Position numbers and translations under genes: made by a program
Shown: piece by piece, positions 48,401 through 58,300 of the stretch
How positions within the stretch are numbered: the first letter of the stretch is position 1
How the letters are laid out: each line of letters opens with the position of its first letter
The notes under the pieces: model-generated
Told to the model about the DNA's origin: nothing
Database searches by the model: none
What the model saw: the letters and a program-made list of their open reading frames with translations, nothing else
Assembly (NCBI RefSeq): GCF_950023065.1
Contig: NC_088680.1
Location: forward strand, 33,716,559-33,780,558
Source: Planococcus citri
Taxonomy: Eukaryota > Arthropoda > Insecta > Hemiptera > Pseudococcidae
Length of the DNA: 64,000 nucleotides
Reading direction: 5' to 3'

Positions 48401-50090
48401 AAAAAAACCTCATTTTCAAACCCTCCTTCTCACGACTTGAAAAAAAAAATTGAAGAAAATCCACCTGAAACGGCGTTTTTTGTTCATTAAAATTTTAATA
48501 TTTCAGGAAAATTAAGTTTTTCAACTAATGCACTTTTTTTTAATTTTTCAAAAAAATTCTCGATTCTTAATTCACTTTTAAAATCTTGATTTATTCACAT
48601 CATCAAAAACTATGTTTGAAAAACTATGCCACTTCCTCTCTGCGGAGGGATGTTTAATAATTGCTCACTATCAGTATTTAATTTTTGAAAAAATTCATAT
48701 TATGCATTCTTCATCGTTCACCTAAAAAAATGTCCAACTTGAAAAAAAAAATGGAACATTGTTTAAACAACATTGCAAGCGGTAAGTGCTAACAGCTCGA
48801 TGAAGTAAACACTCGCATTCACCCTCCCACCCTGCTCCGTTCTAGAGCGAGAACGAGCAGAAGACAAGTTCAAGTAGATGAAGGACAAGACGTTTGATGT
48901 TAATAAAGTGGCATAACCGAGCGCCGTAAATACAGCCACTCATCTTGAATATGTACTGCTTACAAGATCTCATCGTTGAAACAAAATAACAACCAACGTT
49001 TTTATTTTCTGAAAAGCAAAAATACGTACTAGGTGCCTTGTGGTTTAGATTCTTTATCTGATGATGATTCTGAACTAGACGAATAATCAACGCTTTCCAT
49101 GTTTCTAGATCTGAAATGTCTCAACTTTTGCTTAACGGGTCTATAAAAATTGACGCAGACGCCATATCTTGTTCTCACTGCGTAAAAAAAAAGTTGCATC
49201 ATCGTATGAAATGTATGAATAATGTATTCGAATTGGTATAATTATAGTAGGTCGATCGATACTTTGGTAATCGAGGTGTAGGGGAGTCCTTCGCGTAAGA
49301 TGGCGCACTTAGTTTTTTAAACGTTCGTTGGTTTGACCCGAATGCACCAAATTGCGTGGAATTTTAATGGAAGGTGGCCTCAACTATCTCTTACACATAC
49401 TCAAAATTATGAGCAGTTTGGAGCTTTTATTTTTTGTCAACGGTTAAAATTTTAAAAAGAGTCAAATGCGCCATCTTACGAAGGATCCCCCTAATTGGGT
49501 CAAATTAGTGGGGAATTCAAATAGAATATTCGATTAGATAAATTACCTGTATCCTTATCGCTAATAGTGAACACAAACGATGATACTTTATTGTACTCAG
49601 AAAGTCGACCAGAAGTCGTGATACATCCTTCTGGTTGACAAAAGCAAACCACATCTTTGGGCAGAGCAAAGTCCTTATGGTCTTCTTCAGGAAACCTTCG
49701 AAGTAAATCTGGACTCTGGAGAGAAATTTTTCATCATTTTACAGCTCAGATAGGTGAGATTTTCGTCGGAATACAATCTTAACTTACTTGTATGTGCGAA
49801 ATACTGCTATTGGATGCTCCAAACGAAGAACATGTTAAAGCTCTTCCAACAGAATACAGCGATGTTTTACGGCTACTTCGGCTGGATCGGTTCTGTCTTG
49901 GTTTCGAAGTAGCCACCGATGAGCTCCGATTAAGCGGGGCGCTTTCTTCTTTCGGCGCATTGTGTTTATTTCGCGACTCCGATGTCGGTGGAGCCGACGA
50001 ATGTTTCGATAAAGGCGAATAACTACCGACTACGACTATGTAGTCAATCAAACGAGGGCAGAAGAACTTCTCTTGCAGTTCATTTACCAT
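27482..50090 (-). CDS. Madd: MADD / Rab3-GEF, DENN-domain Rab guanine nucleotide exchange factor
   Basis: MADD activates Rab3/Rab27 GTPases on secretory vesicles. I deduce 33 exons, 1786 aa (human about 1650): 49788-50090, 49547-49715, 49030-49177, 47085-47202, 46622-46770, 46391-46529, 46138-46299, 45908-46039, 43715-43785, 43510-43633, 43227-43426, 42853-43129, 42558-42768, 42365-42472, 42132-42286, 41634-41879, 41345-41545, 41149-41211, 40504-40690, 40196-40410, 39962-40120, 39687-39875, 39504-39609, 37252-37418, 37019-37177, 36789-36933, 36586-36715, 36273-36489, 35916-36188, 35411-35590, 27834-27906, 27695-27741, 27482-27619. uDENN starts at FCPRLIDYIVVVG and resumes at SPDLLRRFPEEDH. 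cDENN shows FTLLDFPIHLPLELLGVE and MFPVIPLLP. dDENN shows YGNDVDSVDIAVRVAMVRFF and DPALIGDKPKW. The C-terminal region has LWDKMQFWEDAFIDAV, ERWWYERVINMTYSPK and ICYSVLCVFSYTAA. A Ser/Arg-rich stretch of about 75 residues interrupts uDENN. The 41149-41211 exon is least certain. Confidence 0.95.
31240..32118. repeat. 21-bp minisatellite/satellite array, about 42 units
   Basis: The unit is GTAATTACTTGGTAAATTACC, plus or minus one base, repeated about 42 times with 1-3 substitutions per unit and occasional insertions. Units near the right edge are altered (GGTGAATGATCGTAATTACC type). Each unit contains the small inverted repeat GGTAA-A-TTACC and the palindrome GTAATTAC, so either strand can form hairpins along its length. 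Because 21 is divisible by three the array stays open and encodes NYRNYLV repeats, which is not evidence of a protein. Confidence 0.95.
32878..33258. mobile_element. Non-autonomous TIR element with 6-bp target-site duplication
   Basis: The element has perfect 35-bp terminal inverted repeats beginning AAGAGTGATATTCCAAAACT. It is flanked by exact CCTATG direct repeats (32872-32877 and 33259-33264). Inside are two diverged direct copies of a unit of about 140 bp, offset by about 159 bp, each starting GCTTTGTCCAT and containing a TGGATGAAGT-type block. Length is 381 bp with no protein. It lies in the long MADD intron. Confidence 0.88.
37479..39480. mobile_element. Probable composite transposon-derived insertion in a MADD intron
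   Basis: The left end reads GGGTGTCCAATAAAATC and the right end, inverted, reads GGGTGTCTAATCAGTCC; a TA lies next to or near each end. Between them is a degenerate tandem unit (AAGATTTGGGAGTATTTTTC then a C-rich stretch then AAAATGCACTCTCAACA-like) at 37600-38070 and again near 39040-39260, surrounding a 0.9 kb palindrome. No transposase is visible. The outer boundaries are less certain than the inner palindrome. Confidence 0.55.
38081..38982. repeat. Large palindrome, two arms of about 440 bp
   Basis: The left arm (about 38081-38525) and right arm (about 38545-38982) are near-perfect inverted copies around a centre near 38533. Landmarks present in both arms are GATTTGAACGG, CTTTCCAAAAATCGCG, CAGCTGCCCAA, a TACGTACTTGATCAATAAAA-like block and CTCCAGCGCGATTTTTC. 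Each arm is itself bounded by inverted copies of CTCTTGARGTGTCA, so this may be two copies of one element inserted head to head. Confidence 0.88.
43786..45907. other. Madd: 2.1 kb MADD intron 8
   Basis: This intron lies between the exon ending MDLSEC and the exon starting LLDNPTPYVVGV. It is dominated by the degenerate GACAATTTTTG/AAAAAGCGAGA repeat described separately (44180-45180). G-rich and C-rich patches occur near 45060, 45690 and 45870. Confidence 0.75.
44180..45180. repeat. Degenerate tandem repeat, GACAATTTTTG / AAAAAGCGAGA family (copy 1)
   Basis: A loose unit of about 30-45 bp recurs more than 20 times. It consists of a TTGACAATTTTTGGCAA-like half and an AAAAAGCGAGACTTTT-like half, with variable spacing. 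The same family appears at 47690-48350 and, in the opposite orientation, at 59030-60080. Short open frames inside it are artefacts. Confidence 0.75.
47690..48350. repeat. Degenerate tandem repeat, same family (copy 2), in MADD intron 3
   Basis: Units such as AAAAAGCGAGACTTTTGG and TTTTTGGCAATTT alternate with variable spacing, in the same orientation as the block at 44180-45180. The host intron (47203-49029) otherwise shows no gene. Confidence 0.72.
49281..49491. mobile_element. 211-bp MITE with TA flanks in MADD intron 2
   Basis: The inverted ends start GGGGAGTCCTTCGCGTAAGA (left) and GGGGGATCCTTCGTAAGATG (right, inverted), and both go on through TGGCGCA. The right end lacks the 2-bp GC after TTCG. 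TA flanks each end (49279-49280 and 49492-49493). The interior has no coding capacity. Confidence 0.85.
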
Positions 50091-51817
50091 TATTCGACGT
50101 CTTCATCAACGGAGATGGGAACAAGAAAGACACGTTCGTTGAGGACGAATACGAGCGAAGGTAATTCGAAAACAACATCTAGATATTTCAAAAAAGGTAT
50201 TACACGACGACGAGATTTGAAAAATGGCAGGATAGCATTGCTTCGGTGTGGAAAATTTCACGCAACGAATTTTACTGAAACAAGGAAAAAAAATCATAAA
50301 TCCGACGTTGAAATATCGTCGTAAATTGTTAATGCGATTATATGGTACGCGAAAGCGACGAGTTTAAAATCAAATTTGATACTAAAATAAACAGACGCTA
50401 TAGGAGGTTATTTCACTGTAGACAAAAGTTTATTCGCAACGAAAAAATAATAACCATTTTAACGCGCCAATTCATCCAAAGAGTCGAAATATACGAGCAT
50501 TTCGCTCTCATAAACGAAAATTACCCTATGCTCGATTTAACTCGCTCTGCAGCCTCTCATCATCTAAAAGACGACTTTAAAAGAGAAAATATACAGCGTA
50601 CTTACGACAGATGAGCAAACACACGCACACACGGGCACAAATCTCGAATATAAAATATATAATTTTCCGAGCTATATAAGAACGAACGTAGGGCGTATCG
50701 TCTGTACTGGCCGAGACCTTGATAATGTTTGAGGAAAAACTCCACATAGCGTCCTATAACGCTTACGTATTGATTTTACGCTCGAGTTTTCCATCGCAAA
50801 AAATGATGTTTACCGGAATTAGGTCACGCCTTACGTCCGACTGAAATGGCAAAGGGTGAAATCGAGGACGAGCATCAGGAGCGCTTTTCTTGGCTTGCGA
50901 AATTTTCAACGCGTCAAGTATAGGATGCTTTTGTCTCGAGTTGTTTTCTTATATAATGCCATGAAGTAGGTATTATAAGGAATAATCTGACCAGAGAGTC
51001 GTATGTGATGAATTGCGTACATATACCTATTCAAGCTCATATGCACGAGTGAGTTTCAAGTTGGTTATTCTCAAAACAATGGATGGGTTTTTTCACGTGT
51101 GTGACGTTAACATAATATACTTAATATGATTTACATTTAGACAACTTCTGGGGATGTTGAAGTGTTTACTAATGAACAGCAGATATTTGTCAACGCGTGT
51201 ATTATTCAGGAGATACACAGGCGCATTGTGCGCGTCGACTCACCTCACGCAGAGTTGAATTAACTTTAAAATTTGTTCAGATATCGTAAACTGTGACGTT
51301 TAAAATACTAATAAAAATAGTGTAGGTGTTTGAACAGCACTAATAAAGCTTCGAGTTGATGAAAAATCAAACGCATGTTTGAAAATATCGTAAAAATGCT
51401 GAATAAGATGTACCTACATCCTTTCACTAAATATACCTAGGTAACTTAAAAAAATCAATTACAGTTAAAGATCTCGTTTTTACAGAATTTTTAAAAGTTC
51501 ATGCAAACCAAACGAAAGAAACTCACCGAGAATGTAAATTCAATGAACGCTGATGCTATGCGTTTAAAATGTGAAAAAACTATTCACGATTACATTATAC
51601 ACGTAAGTTATCCATCATTGGTAATGACAAGTAGCTGCTTCGAAAGCACAACACTATTCTGTAACGGTAAATGTGAACTGAACCACCAAGCTCTACTGTT
51701 CAATCTGTAGGAAACAAAATATCGATTAAATGTGACGTTGATAATATGCACCACTCGTCGTCTCTATTCATAATAGAGTTCTTATCACGTGGCATTTAAC
51801 ACAAGCGACCAATTTAA
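50091..51817. other. Region upstream of MADD
   Basis: This stretch should contain the MADD promoter and 5' untranslated sequence. Base composition near 50100-50900 is less AT-rich than the introns, with many CG dinucleotides, which fits promoter-proximal DNA. Plus-strand frames at 49982-50614 and 51501-51710 overlap MADD exon 1 or lack recognisable products. No repeat stands out. Confidence 0.55.
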
Positions 51818-52557
51818 TTAGAATATAATTAGGATAATTCTCATGTAGATAATAGGTTCATTGTATTTTTTAAAGCGTTTAAAAAAGAAATTATTCCAAG
51901 TTGTCTCATCAGCTTGTAAATATATAGGTACCTTTCTCTGCAGCGCCTCCAGTGGATGAAACGGATAAAGCTGAAAGTTCGAACTGATACCAGGTTCATA
52001 ACGTAGAGCTTTCGTTCGTTGTTTAAAATTTCGAAAGCTCATCAAGTCGAGGGAAATGAAGCAATTATTCTGGATCTGATGAGATTACTACAAATTGCTT
52101 TGCGGTTTGTCAAAGTGTATTTGAATTGCAAATTTTATTTCGAGTAAACGTGATCCGAAAAATGTTAAATTGACTTCGTTTTCTTTTTACTTCTCGTTAA
52201 GATCGTTATATGTAGGTACCTACCTTCATCTTGACGAAAAATAAGATCTTATCGTTCACATCGAAGCTTTCATTTATTTGATTTGATGCTGAAATACCGG
52301 CTTTCTTTTCAGCCCTCTTGGATACAGCGGTGATTTTTGTACCTAACAAAAGAAAGAGATGTCATTTCTTCAAAAACAGATCATCATTTTTGGATTTTGA
52401 ATTCTCGAAAGACATTACAGATACGACGAAGGATTAATATTAACCAAATAAATGAACGAGGAAAGATAGATTCTTACAAAAACGTCTCTCGAATATCCTT
52501 GTTATTGCTGGTGGCGTAATACCTCGGAGATCGTAGAATGATAAAATTGTTTAGAAA
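51818..52557 (-). CDS. Possible small unrecognised multi-exon gene
   Basis: Three stretches look like exons. 52478-52557 lies between good splice sites and encodes FLNNFIILRSPRYYATSNNK and onward. About 52224-52342 encodes a block with AEKKAGISASNQINESFDVN and ends KMK at a GTAGGT donor. About 51932-52069 encodes MSFRNFKQRTKALRYEPG and LYPFHPLEALQRK; it either splices there or reads on to a stop at 51818. Exons two and three join in phase 0. The first-to-second junction fits only with an alternative acceptor, and no start codon is placed. The RSPRYYAT segment resembles a mitochondrial targeting peptide. I do not recognise the family; this may be a real fast-evolving gene or chance. Confidence 0.3.
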
Positions 52558-52589
52558 CTGGAAATTTGAAAAATGATACGAAATTATTA

Positions 52590-53189
52590 CCTGAAAACAA
52601 ATAATTTATGGTAACTTGAGAATAGGACGTGAATAGAAAGAGAAAAATTTTTACAAGATTTTTCGTGCGATTTTTACATTTTATTCATCTGCGAATCGAA
52701 GGTGATTTTTTCCTCCGCGATTTTCGCGGGCGAATAGCACTCGGTGTGTCTGATAGAAGAAAAAAAATATAAAACCTCCGAATTTTGCAGAAAAATGAAA
52801 AAAAACAGACCCTTTTTTTAGCCATCCAGACAAATGAAATTCACTTGAAACATTGATTAAAAAAAAAAAAAAAAACAATAAAATCAACGAAAACATGAAA
52901 AAGTTGACTGAAATGCAACAAGTAAAAAAAGGCACCTTGTCAAAAATAGATTGTAATGGCAGTAAAACCCAATAAAAGTGAATAAAATTAAAAGGAAATA
53001 CGATAAACATCGAAAAACTTATAAAAAATAATTAAAAACATTATTAAAATTAAAAAAATTGACCAGACCGTCAAACAAAAAAGTAGGTATAAAATAAGAT
53101 TGGCAGCACCACGTAATAAATCTCAATAGGAACTCCTTCCTTAACAAAATAGATGTTATTTAACGCTACACAACGACGCTGTGTGAACA
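52590..53189. other. 3' flank of VDAC
   Basis: AT-rich DNA that should hold the VDAC 3' untranslated region on the minus strand. The minus-strand frame at 52681-53010 is a Phe-rich translation of A runs and is not a gene. Confidence 0.6.
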
Positions 53190-54584
53190 TTATACCTCTA
53201 ATTCAATACCCGCGCCAAATTTATATCCACCTTGATTGAAATTTTGGCAATTGATCAGAGCCGATGACGTAATGGTAACACCTGAGAATAAACATACGTA
53301 GGTATGTGAATAAACGTATCCGAAAAAAATAATGAGAATTTTCAATAGATTCGATACAAACCATCTATAAGTTTACCGGTCAAACTGAGACCAATTTGAT
53401 TAGAACTATTCACTTTAGCTCGAACAGTTGTGTCACGATTCGTCCAAGCGTATTTACAACCGAATCCAAATTTAGTATCTGTGTTTATCGACGACCATTC
53501 CAATTCAACACCAGTTTCGAGGAATGGATTCACTTTTCGATAAATGTGACTGCTGTATGAATTTTCATCGCTCCTAAAACCGCGGACAAGATGATATTAC
53601 GATGAGAGAACTATAATCATTCATCGAAGATTATATTTTATCAGTTCGTTGAAACACACTTACATGTTCAAGTTAAAAACGTATTCTTTAGTATTGTATC
53701 CTACAGCGAAGTTGGTATTCTTCAGTTTGAAATCGTTCATATCGAACTTCGACTTTAAACCGATGATGCCACCTATGAGGATTAATTGAAGAAAGGAAAC
53801 ATTAATCAAACACGCAGCTACCTACATGTGCGAGGGAACGATGAGGAAACATACCGTCACAAAACTGAAAAACTCCGGAACCCGAAATAAGCTGAGGTCT
53901 AGCTGATTTTAAAAAATCCAAATCAGTGTTCAAGGCTAGACGATTGTTTTTGTATGCCATTTTTACTTTCAGATCGTCATCGCTGAAAAAACAAGAGTAA
54001 AATCAATCATCATACGTATCGAACTATTTCAAATTTTCGAACAAGCTTTTTTTAAGAAATCGGAATTAACAAAGGAAGCATTATTTCTACGTGAATTGGC
54101 TCGTGTTCAAAACTTAATTTATCAGAAAATGGTAAGAATTTCGCTCCTCTTACCCAATCTGAGGGCGATATTACCTACGTAGTATGATCCACAGTTAATG
54201 CAGCACCTTTGAATACACCTACACCATCGCACTTTACTTCAGCAGAATGCGTATTAGTGGCCTTCCATGTTTTCGTAATACTGAGACCTGTGAAAAGTGA
54301 AACAAATCAGGTGAAAATTTGAATCATTTAGCATAACAGCTGATCATCAACGTCAACTTACCGACTTTTGGGAATCCCATCGCAGTCTGAGACGTTCCAA
54401 TTCCAACACCTTTTTTGCTGTCGAGCTTGAAACTAGAAAATCCGAAGCACGAGTTGCCAATCGTGGCAGCTTTGAATTTCATATCTAATGCCAATGTATT
54501 ATCATAATATCCTTTGCTGAACAATTCCTTCGCGCTTCTACCCAAATCGTCGTAGAATGGCGGCGGCGACACGTTAGATGACAT
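53190..54584 (-). CDS. VDAC: Voltage-dependent anion channel (mitochondrial porin)
   Basis: VDAC is the 19-strand beta barrel of the mitochondrial outer membrane that passes ATP, ADP and other metabolites. Six exons, 54362-54584, 54179-54287, 53855-53982, 53664-53772, 53362-53573 and 53190-53281, join to 290 aa (typical 280-285). The N-terminal helix PPPFYDDLGRSAKELFSKGY is diagnostic. Family-typical strand blocks follow: NTNFAVGYNTKEYVFNLNM, IYRKVNPFLETGVELEWSS, TKFGFGCKYAW, AKVNSSNQIGLSLTGKLIDG and the C-terminal GGYKFGAGIELEV. Relative to vertebrate VDAC1 the N-terminus is extended by a few residues (MSSNVS). A 3' splice site 4 nt before the ATG and a 5' splice site at about 54805 point to an upstream non-coding exon. 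The gene is divergent from CEPT1. Confidence 0.95.
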
Positions 54585-55395
54585 GATTCTAGAACAAAGT
54601 AACGCCCAATGTATGCCAACTAATGAAGAATGCAACAGATGAGTTAAGAGTTTGGGAATGGTTCGGATTATCACAAAGCACAGGCACGATAGGTACATGA
54701 GGATATACGTATGAAGGAAAGTGTCAAATGTGTTACATGCTGATTTATAATACAGATTAGGGATCGAGGATACTAAAACAATACGAAATAACCGGCTTAC
54801 TTACGATTCGAAAACCTAATCGAGATGTGTAAAAGGACACGACTGACGAACGATGGTCGGAATGAATAAATTGATGCAAATTGTAAATTGTAATCCTCGA
54901 TTAAGTACTCCACTAATTGACACGGACTTTTGAAGTTTTGACTACGTTTACGTTACAGGACTCCGAAATTTTCAATTTCCAGCACTTTGTTTTCGACGAT
55001 CAATTCACAGTTGATCGAATCACAAGTCACAATAATGAATGTTTCATCATTTTTTCCGGCGAAAAAAAATCAACAAACTTGTCCTCACAGGAATGATGAA
55101 ACAATCGCGTAATGTTTCGTGTTCGTTGTGAAATCCAGTCCACATGACGTCATGACTCATGTGTTGTCTCCTTTCTCTGAGCTCAAAGCTAAAAAACAAT
55201 TTCGCCGAACCTGGCTCAACACAGATTTTGAAAACATCACATTGAATCAGTTGGAACTAAAATCGTATGATTTTGTGGTATCGATGTTGTAAAGTCCGGA
55301 GTGTGGTGATGTTAGTTTTAATTATATTAAAATGATATTTCGCTAAGTTATTAAGTTTTCATAATATTTTTCCTGTAAAAATCTCATCTTACGCC
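54585..55395. promoter_or_regulatory. Divergent promoter region between VDAC and CEPT1
   Basis: 811 bp separate the two start codons. A non-coding VDAC exon ends at about 54805 with a GTAAGT donor. At 55145-55152 there is a perfect CRE, TGACGTCA, overlapping by one base an AP-1-like ATGACTCAT at 55152-55160, forming a compact bZIP cluster. No TATA box is convincing. Shared regulation is inferred from the divergent layout. Confidence 0.6.
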
Positions 55396-58300
55396 ATGTC
55401 TATCATCAAGAAAAAAATCCTGAATCACCGCCAGTTGAAGATGCTGGGTGATCATAAGTATTATGCCGTTGATAGCAGTCTCATGGATCCGTATCTTCAG
55501 CCGTACTGGAATTTCGTTGTAAAATTGATACCGATGTGGATAGCTCCTAATTTAATTACATTAGCCGGTTTAATCGTTAATATTGTGACTACGCTGTTTG
55601 TAATGTGGTACAGTCCAGATTGCTTATCAGAGGTAAACACCATGCTTCATTTTTTCTACTATAATTTCATCTATCTTGTGATGGTAACGTGTTTGAAGTA
55701 CTTTAGTATCGAAATATGATTTTTTCCCAATGTATTGTCCACCTTTATGAGTCCAACAGTACAAAATCGAAACAGTTTTGGTCAGTTTATTTTGTACTGA
55801 GTGTTACTTGAATTCATTATCGTGTTTGAGTGTTGCTCGTTCTACCTTAATCAAATGTTCCTTCCACTCGTTGTATTCTCTTCAATTTGATCTTTGAACT
55901 CGATATTTTCACCGTAGATTGTCTAATCATTAATTTACGAACCATCTCTTAGTTCATATAATTGAGTAATTTGAATTTTGAAATGTTTTCAGGTGCCGTC
56001 TTGGTCACATATATTCTGCGCTCTAGGTCTATTTATTTATCAAACACTTGACGCTATTGACGGTAAACAAGCACGCAGAACTGGAACATCGTCTCCACTC
56101 GGAGAATTATTTGATCATGGCTGTGATTCATTATCTTCAAGTGAGTCACATTCGATATCTCTCAAATTTCAACGAAGAACACACGAAAATCCCTCCAATG
56201 TTAATTTGTACACTCGCTATTGAAGATTTTCAATTACTCGACGTAAAGTATCATCATTATGCTAATAACGATCATTATATTCTGTTACAGTTTTCGTCGT
56301 AATGTCAGTTTGCATAACGTTGAAGTTGGGAGATTATCCTAGATTTCTGTTCTTTTTTTATTTTTGTGGAATAACCGCGTTTTACTGTTCACACTGGCAA
56401 ACATATGTATCGGGTGAGTTACTTCATCTGTTGTCAACTTTAAGTAACTGTATTAAGTAAAACGATTCTCAATTCAAGGTCGCTGCTTTCTGCTTTTGAG
56501 TATATTTTCATAATTTTGTCGTCTCGTTGCATCGCATAAGTCACTACCATAATTAGTCGAATACTAACCTTGAATCTGTTTCTACTTTCATCGTTATCCC
56601 ATTAATCGCCGAGTTCGAATTCGGGTTAAATATAAGTCAGCGTTGACATTGGCTGTGACTTTGTTGGGAAAATGTTTCACCTAAATTTTACCCATTTTAT
56701 AACGTTCGTATTTTGGCAAATAATCCTAGAAAATAGAGTAATAATTTGGCAACCTGTGGTCGTCGTTCCGGTATACTTGTTTAAGGTCAATGATCTTTAC
56801 AATTCTTATCTTCTATACGTCGTCGTATGGTCCAGTGATACGATTTCTTTTCAAATAAATGTATTAATTTAGAAAAAATAATTAATTGATGCGTCGTTCG
56901 AGAACGTATTCTATTCTAGTATCAAGGAGAACTTCACAATCAGAAGAATTTCTCAACAGGAAATTCGTACGCTTATGAATGAAATAATGCAGTAGATAAT
57001 GATCTTTGATGTATTCGTAAATAAGTACAAATATTTTCACAGTGTTACCAACGCGCTATAACGTGTGTTTTGTTTCATTTTTCTAGGTACATTTAGATTT
57101 GGTAAAGTTGACGTAACGGAAGCACAAGTCACCATAATTTTTGCTCACATTTTGACTTCAATTTGCGGCGAACAATTGTGGAGTAGAAGGGTAATTTCTA
57201 TTGCACTTTTTGAACTTGTTTTGACATTTTTTGTAGAGTTCATTGTTATTAATTTTAGAACTTTTTTTTTTCGCAGATATTCGATTTAATCGAATTACGT
57301 TTCATCGTTTGTCTCGGAGCTATGCTAGGATGCTTCGTTATGATGTACAATGTATTCGGCATTATACTTTCAGGCGGCAGTGGCAAAAATGGATCCACTG
57401 TGGCGGTAAATACCCTCTACATGTGCTCCCATTTTACTCTGGGTTATAATATACGACTTTAATCGCGTGTTTTATCTGCAGGGTACTAGCGTCCTGTCAC
57501 CAGGAATACCTTTAGTCAGCGTTATTATCGCAGGATACGTAATTTCGCAAAAAAGTGTTACGATGATGTATGAAAATCATCCAGTACTTTTCATCGTCAC
57601 ATTCGGTGTAATTGCCGCAAAAGTTACTAATAAATTAGTGGTACGTATTCGCTCTCTCTTTTTACACACTAACGAACATGCGCACTCGTTTGATTGACGA
57701 AGCCTGCCGCAAATTGTTATTTATGACGGGTTTTTACGATCGACGTTGTGTGTGTGTGTAATTAGGAAAATCGGCTGCTTCGAGTCGAGTTTGTAGAATT
57801 ATATGTAGACGATGCGATGAAGATTAAAAAAAGAAAAAATGAAAATGGCGTGTATTAATCGTATCAAGTGTATTATTTTATAATCCATGTTGAAAATGAT
57901 GCAATGTAAAAAGAGAGGATGTTCTGAAGCCTATGTAACCATAATTCCTAAATTGTAAAGTTTATATTTTGTGGTTTTTGGTGAATTCTTGATGTATAAA
58001 AAATTGAAGAACACGTTTTAATGGCGATTTTTGAACTTCATCATGAAGTAGGTATAAATGCAAACGATCTCTTCAATCAAAAACTACTGGTTTTGAGCCA
58101 TTCTGGAGTCTAGTGATTTTTCAACTTTCTTCAGAAATTTCAAATCGCTCTGAAGAAGCCAGAAATGACCTTTGGAACCTGTAACTTTGGTCGGTGCTTA
58201 TTGAGGACCCTCTTGACCGTTCTAGATGGTTACTGCGAAATTTCTGGTGGGCCAGTTCCAAAGTGAATTTTTGATCAATTTTTAGATTTCTGAAAATGTG

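Noticed and set aside
49982..50614. Plus-strand frames overlapping MADD exon 1 and its upstream region.
   Set aside because: They are antisense to a well-supported coding exon or lack splice sites and recognisable sequence.
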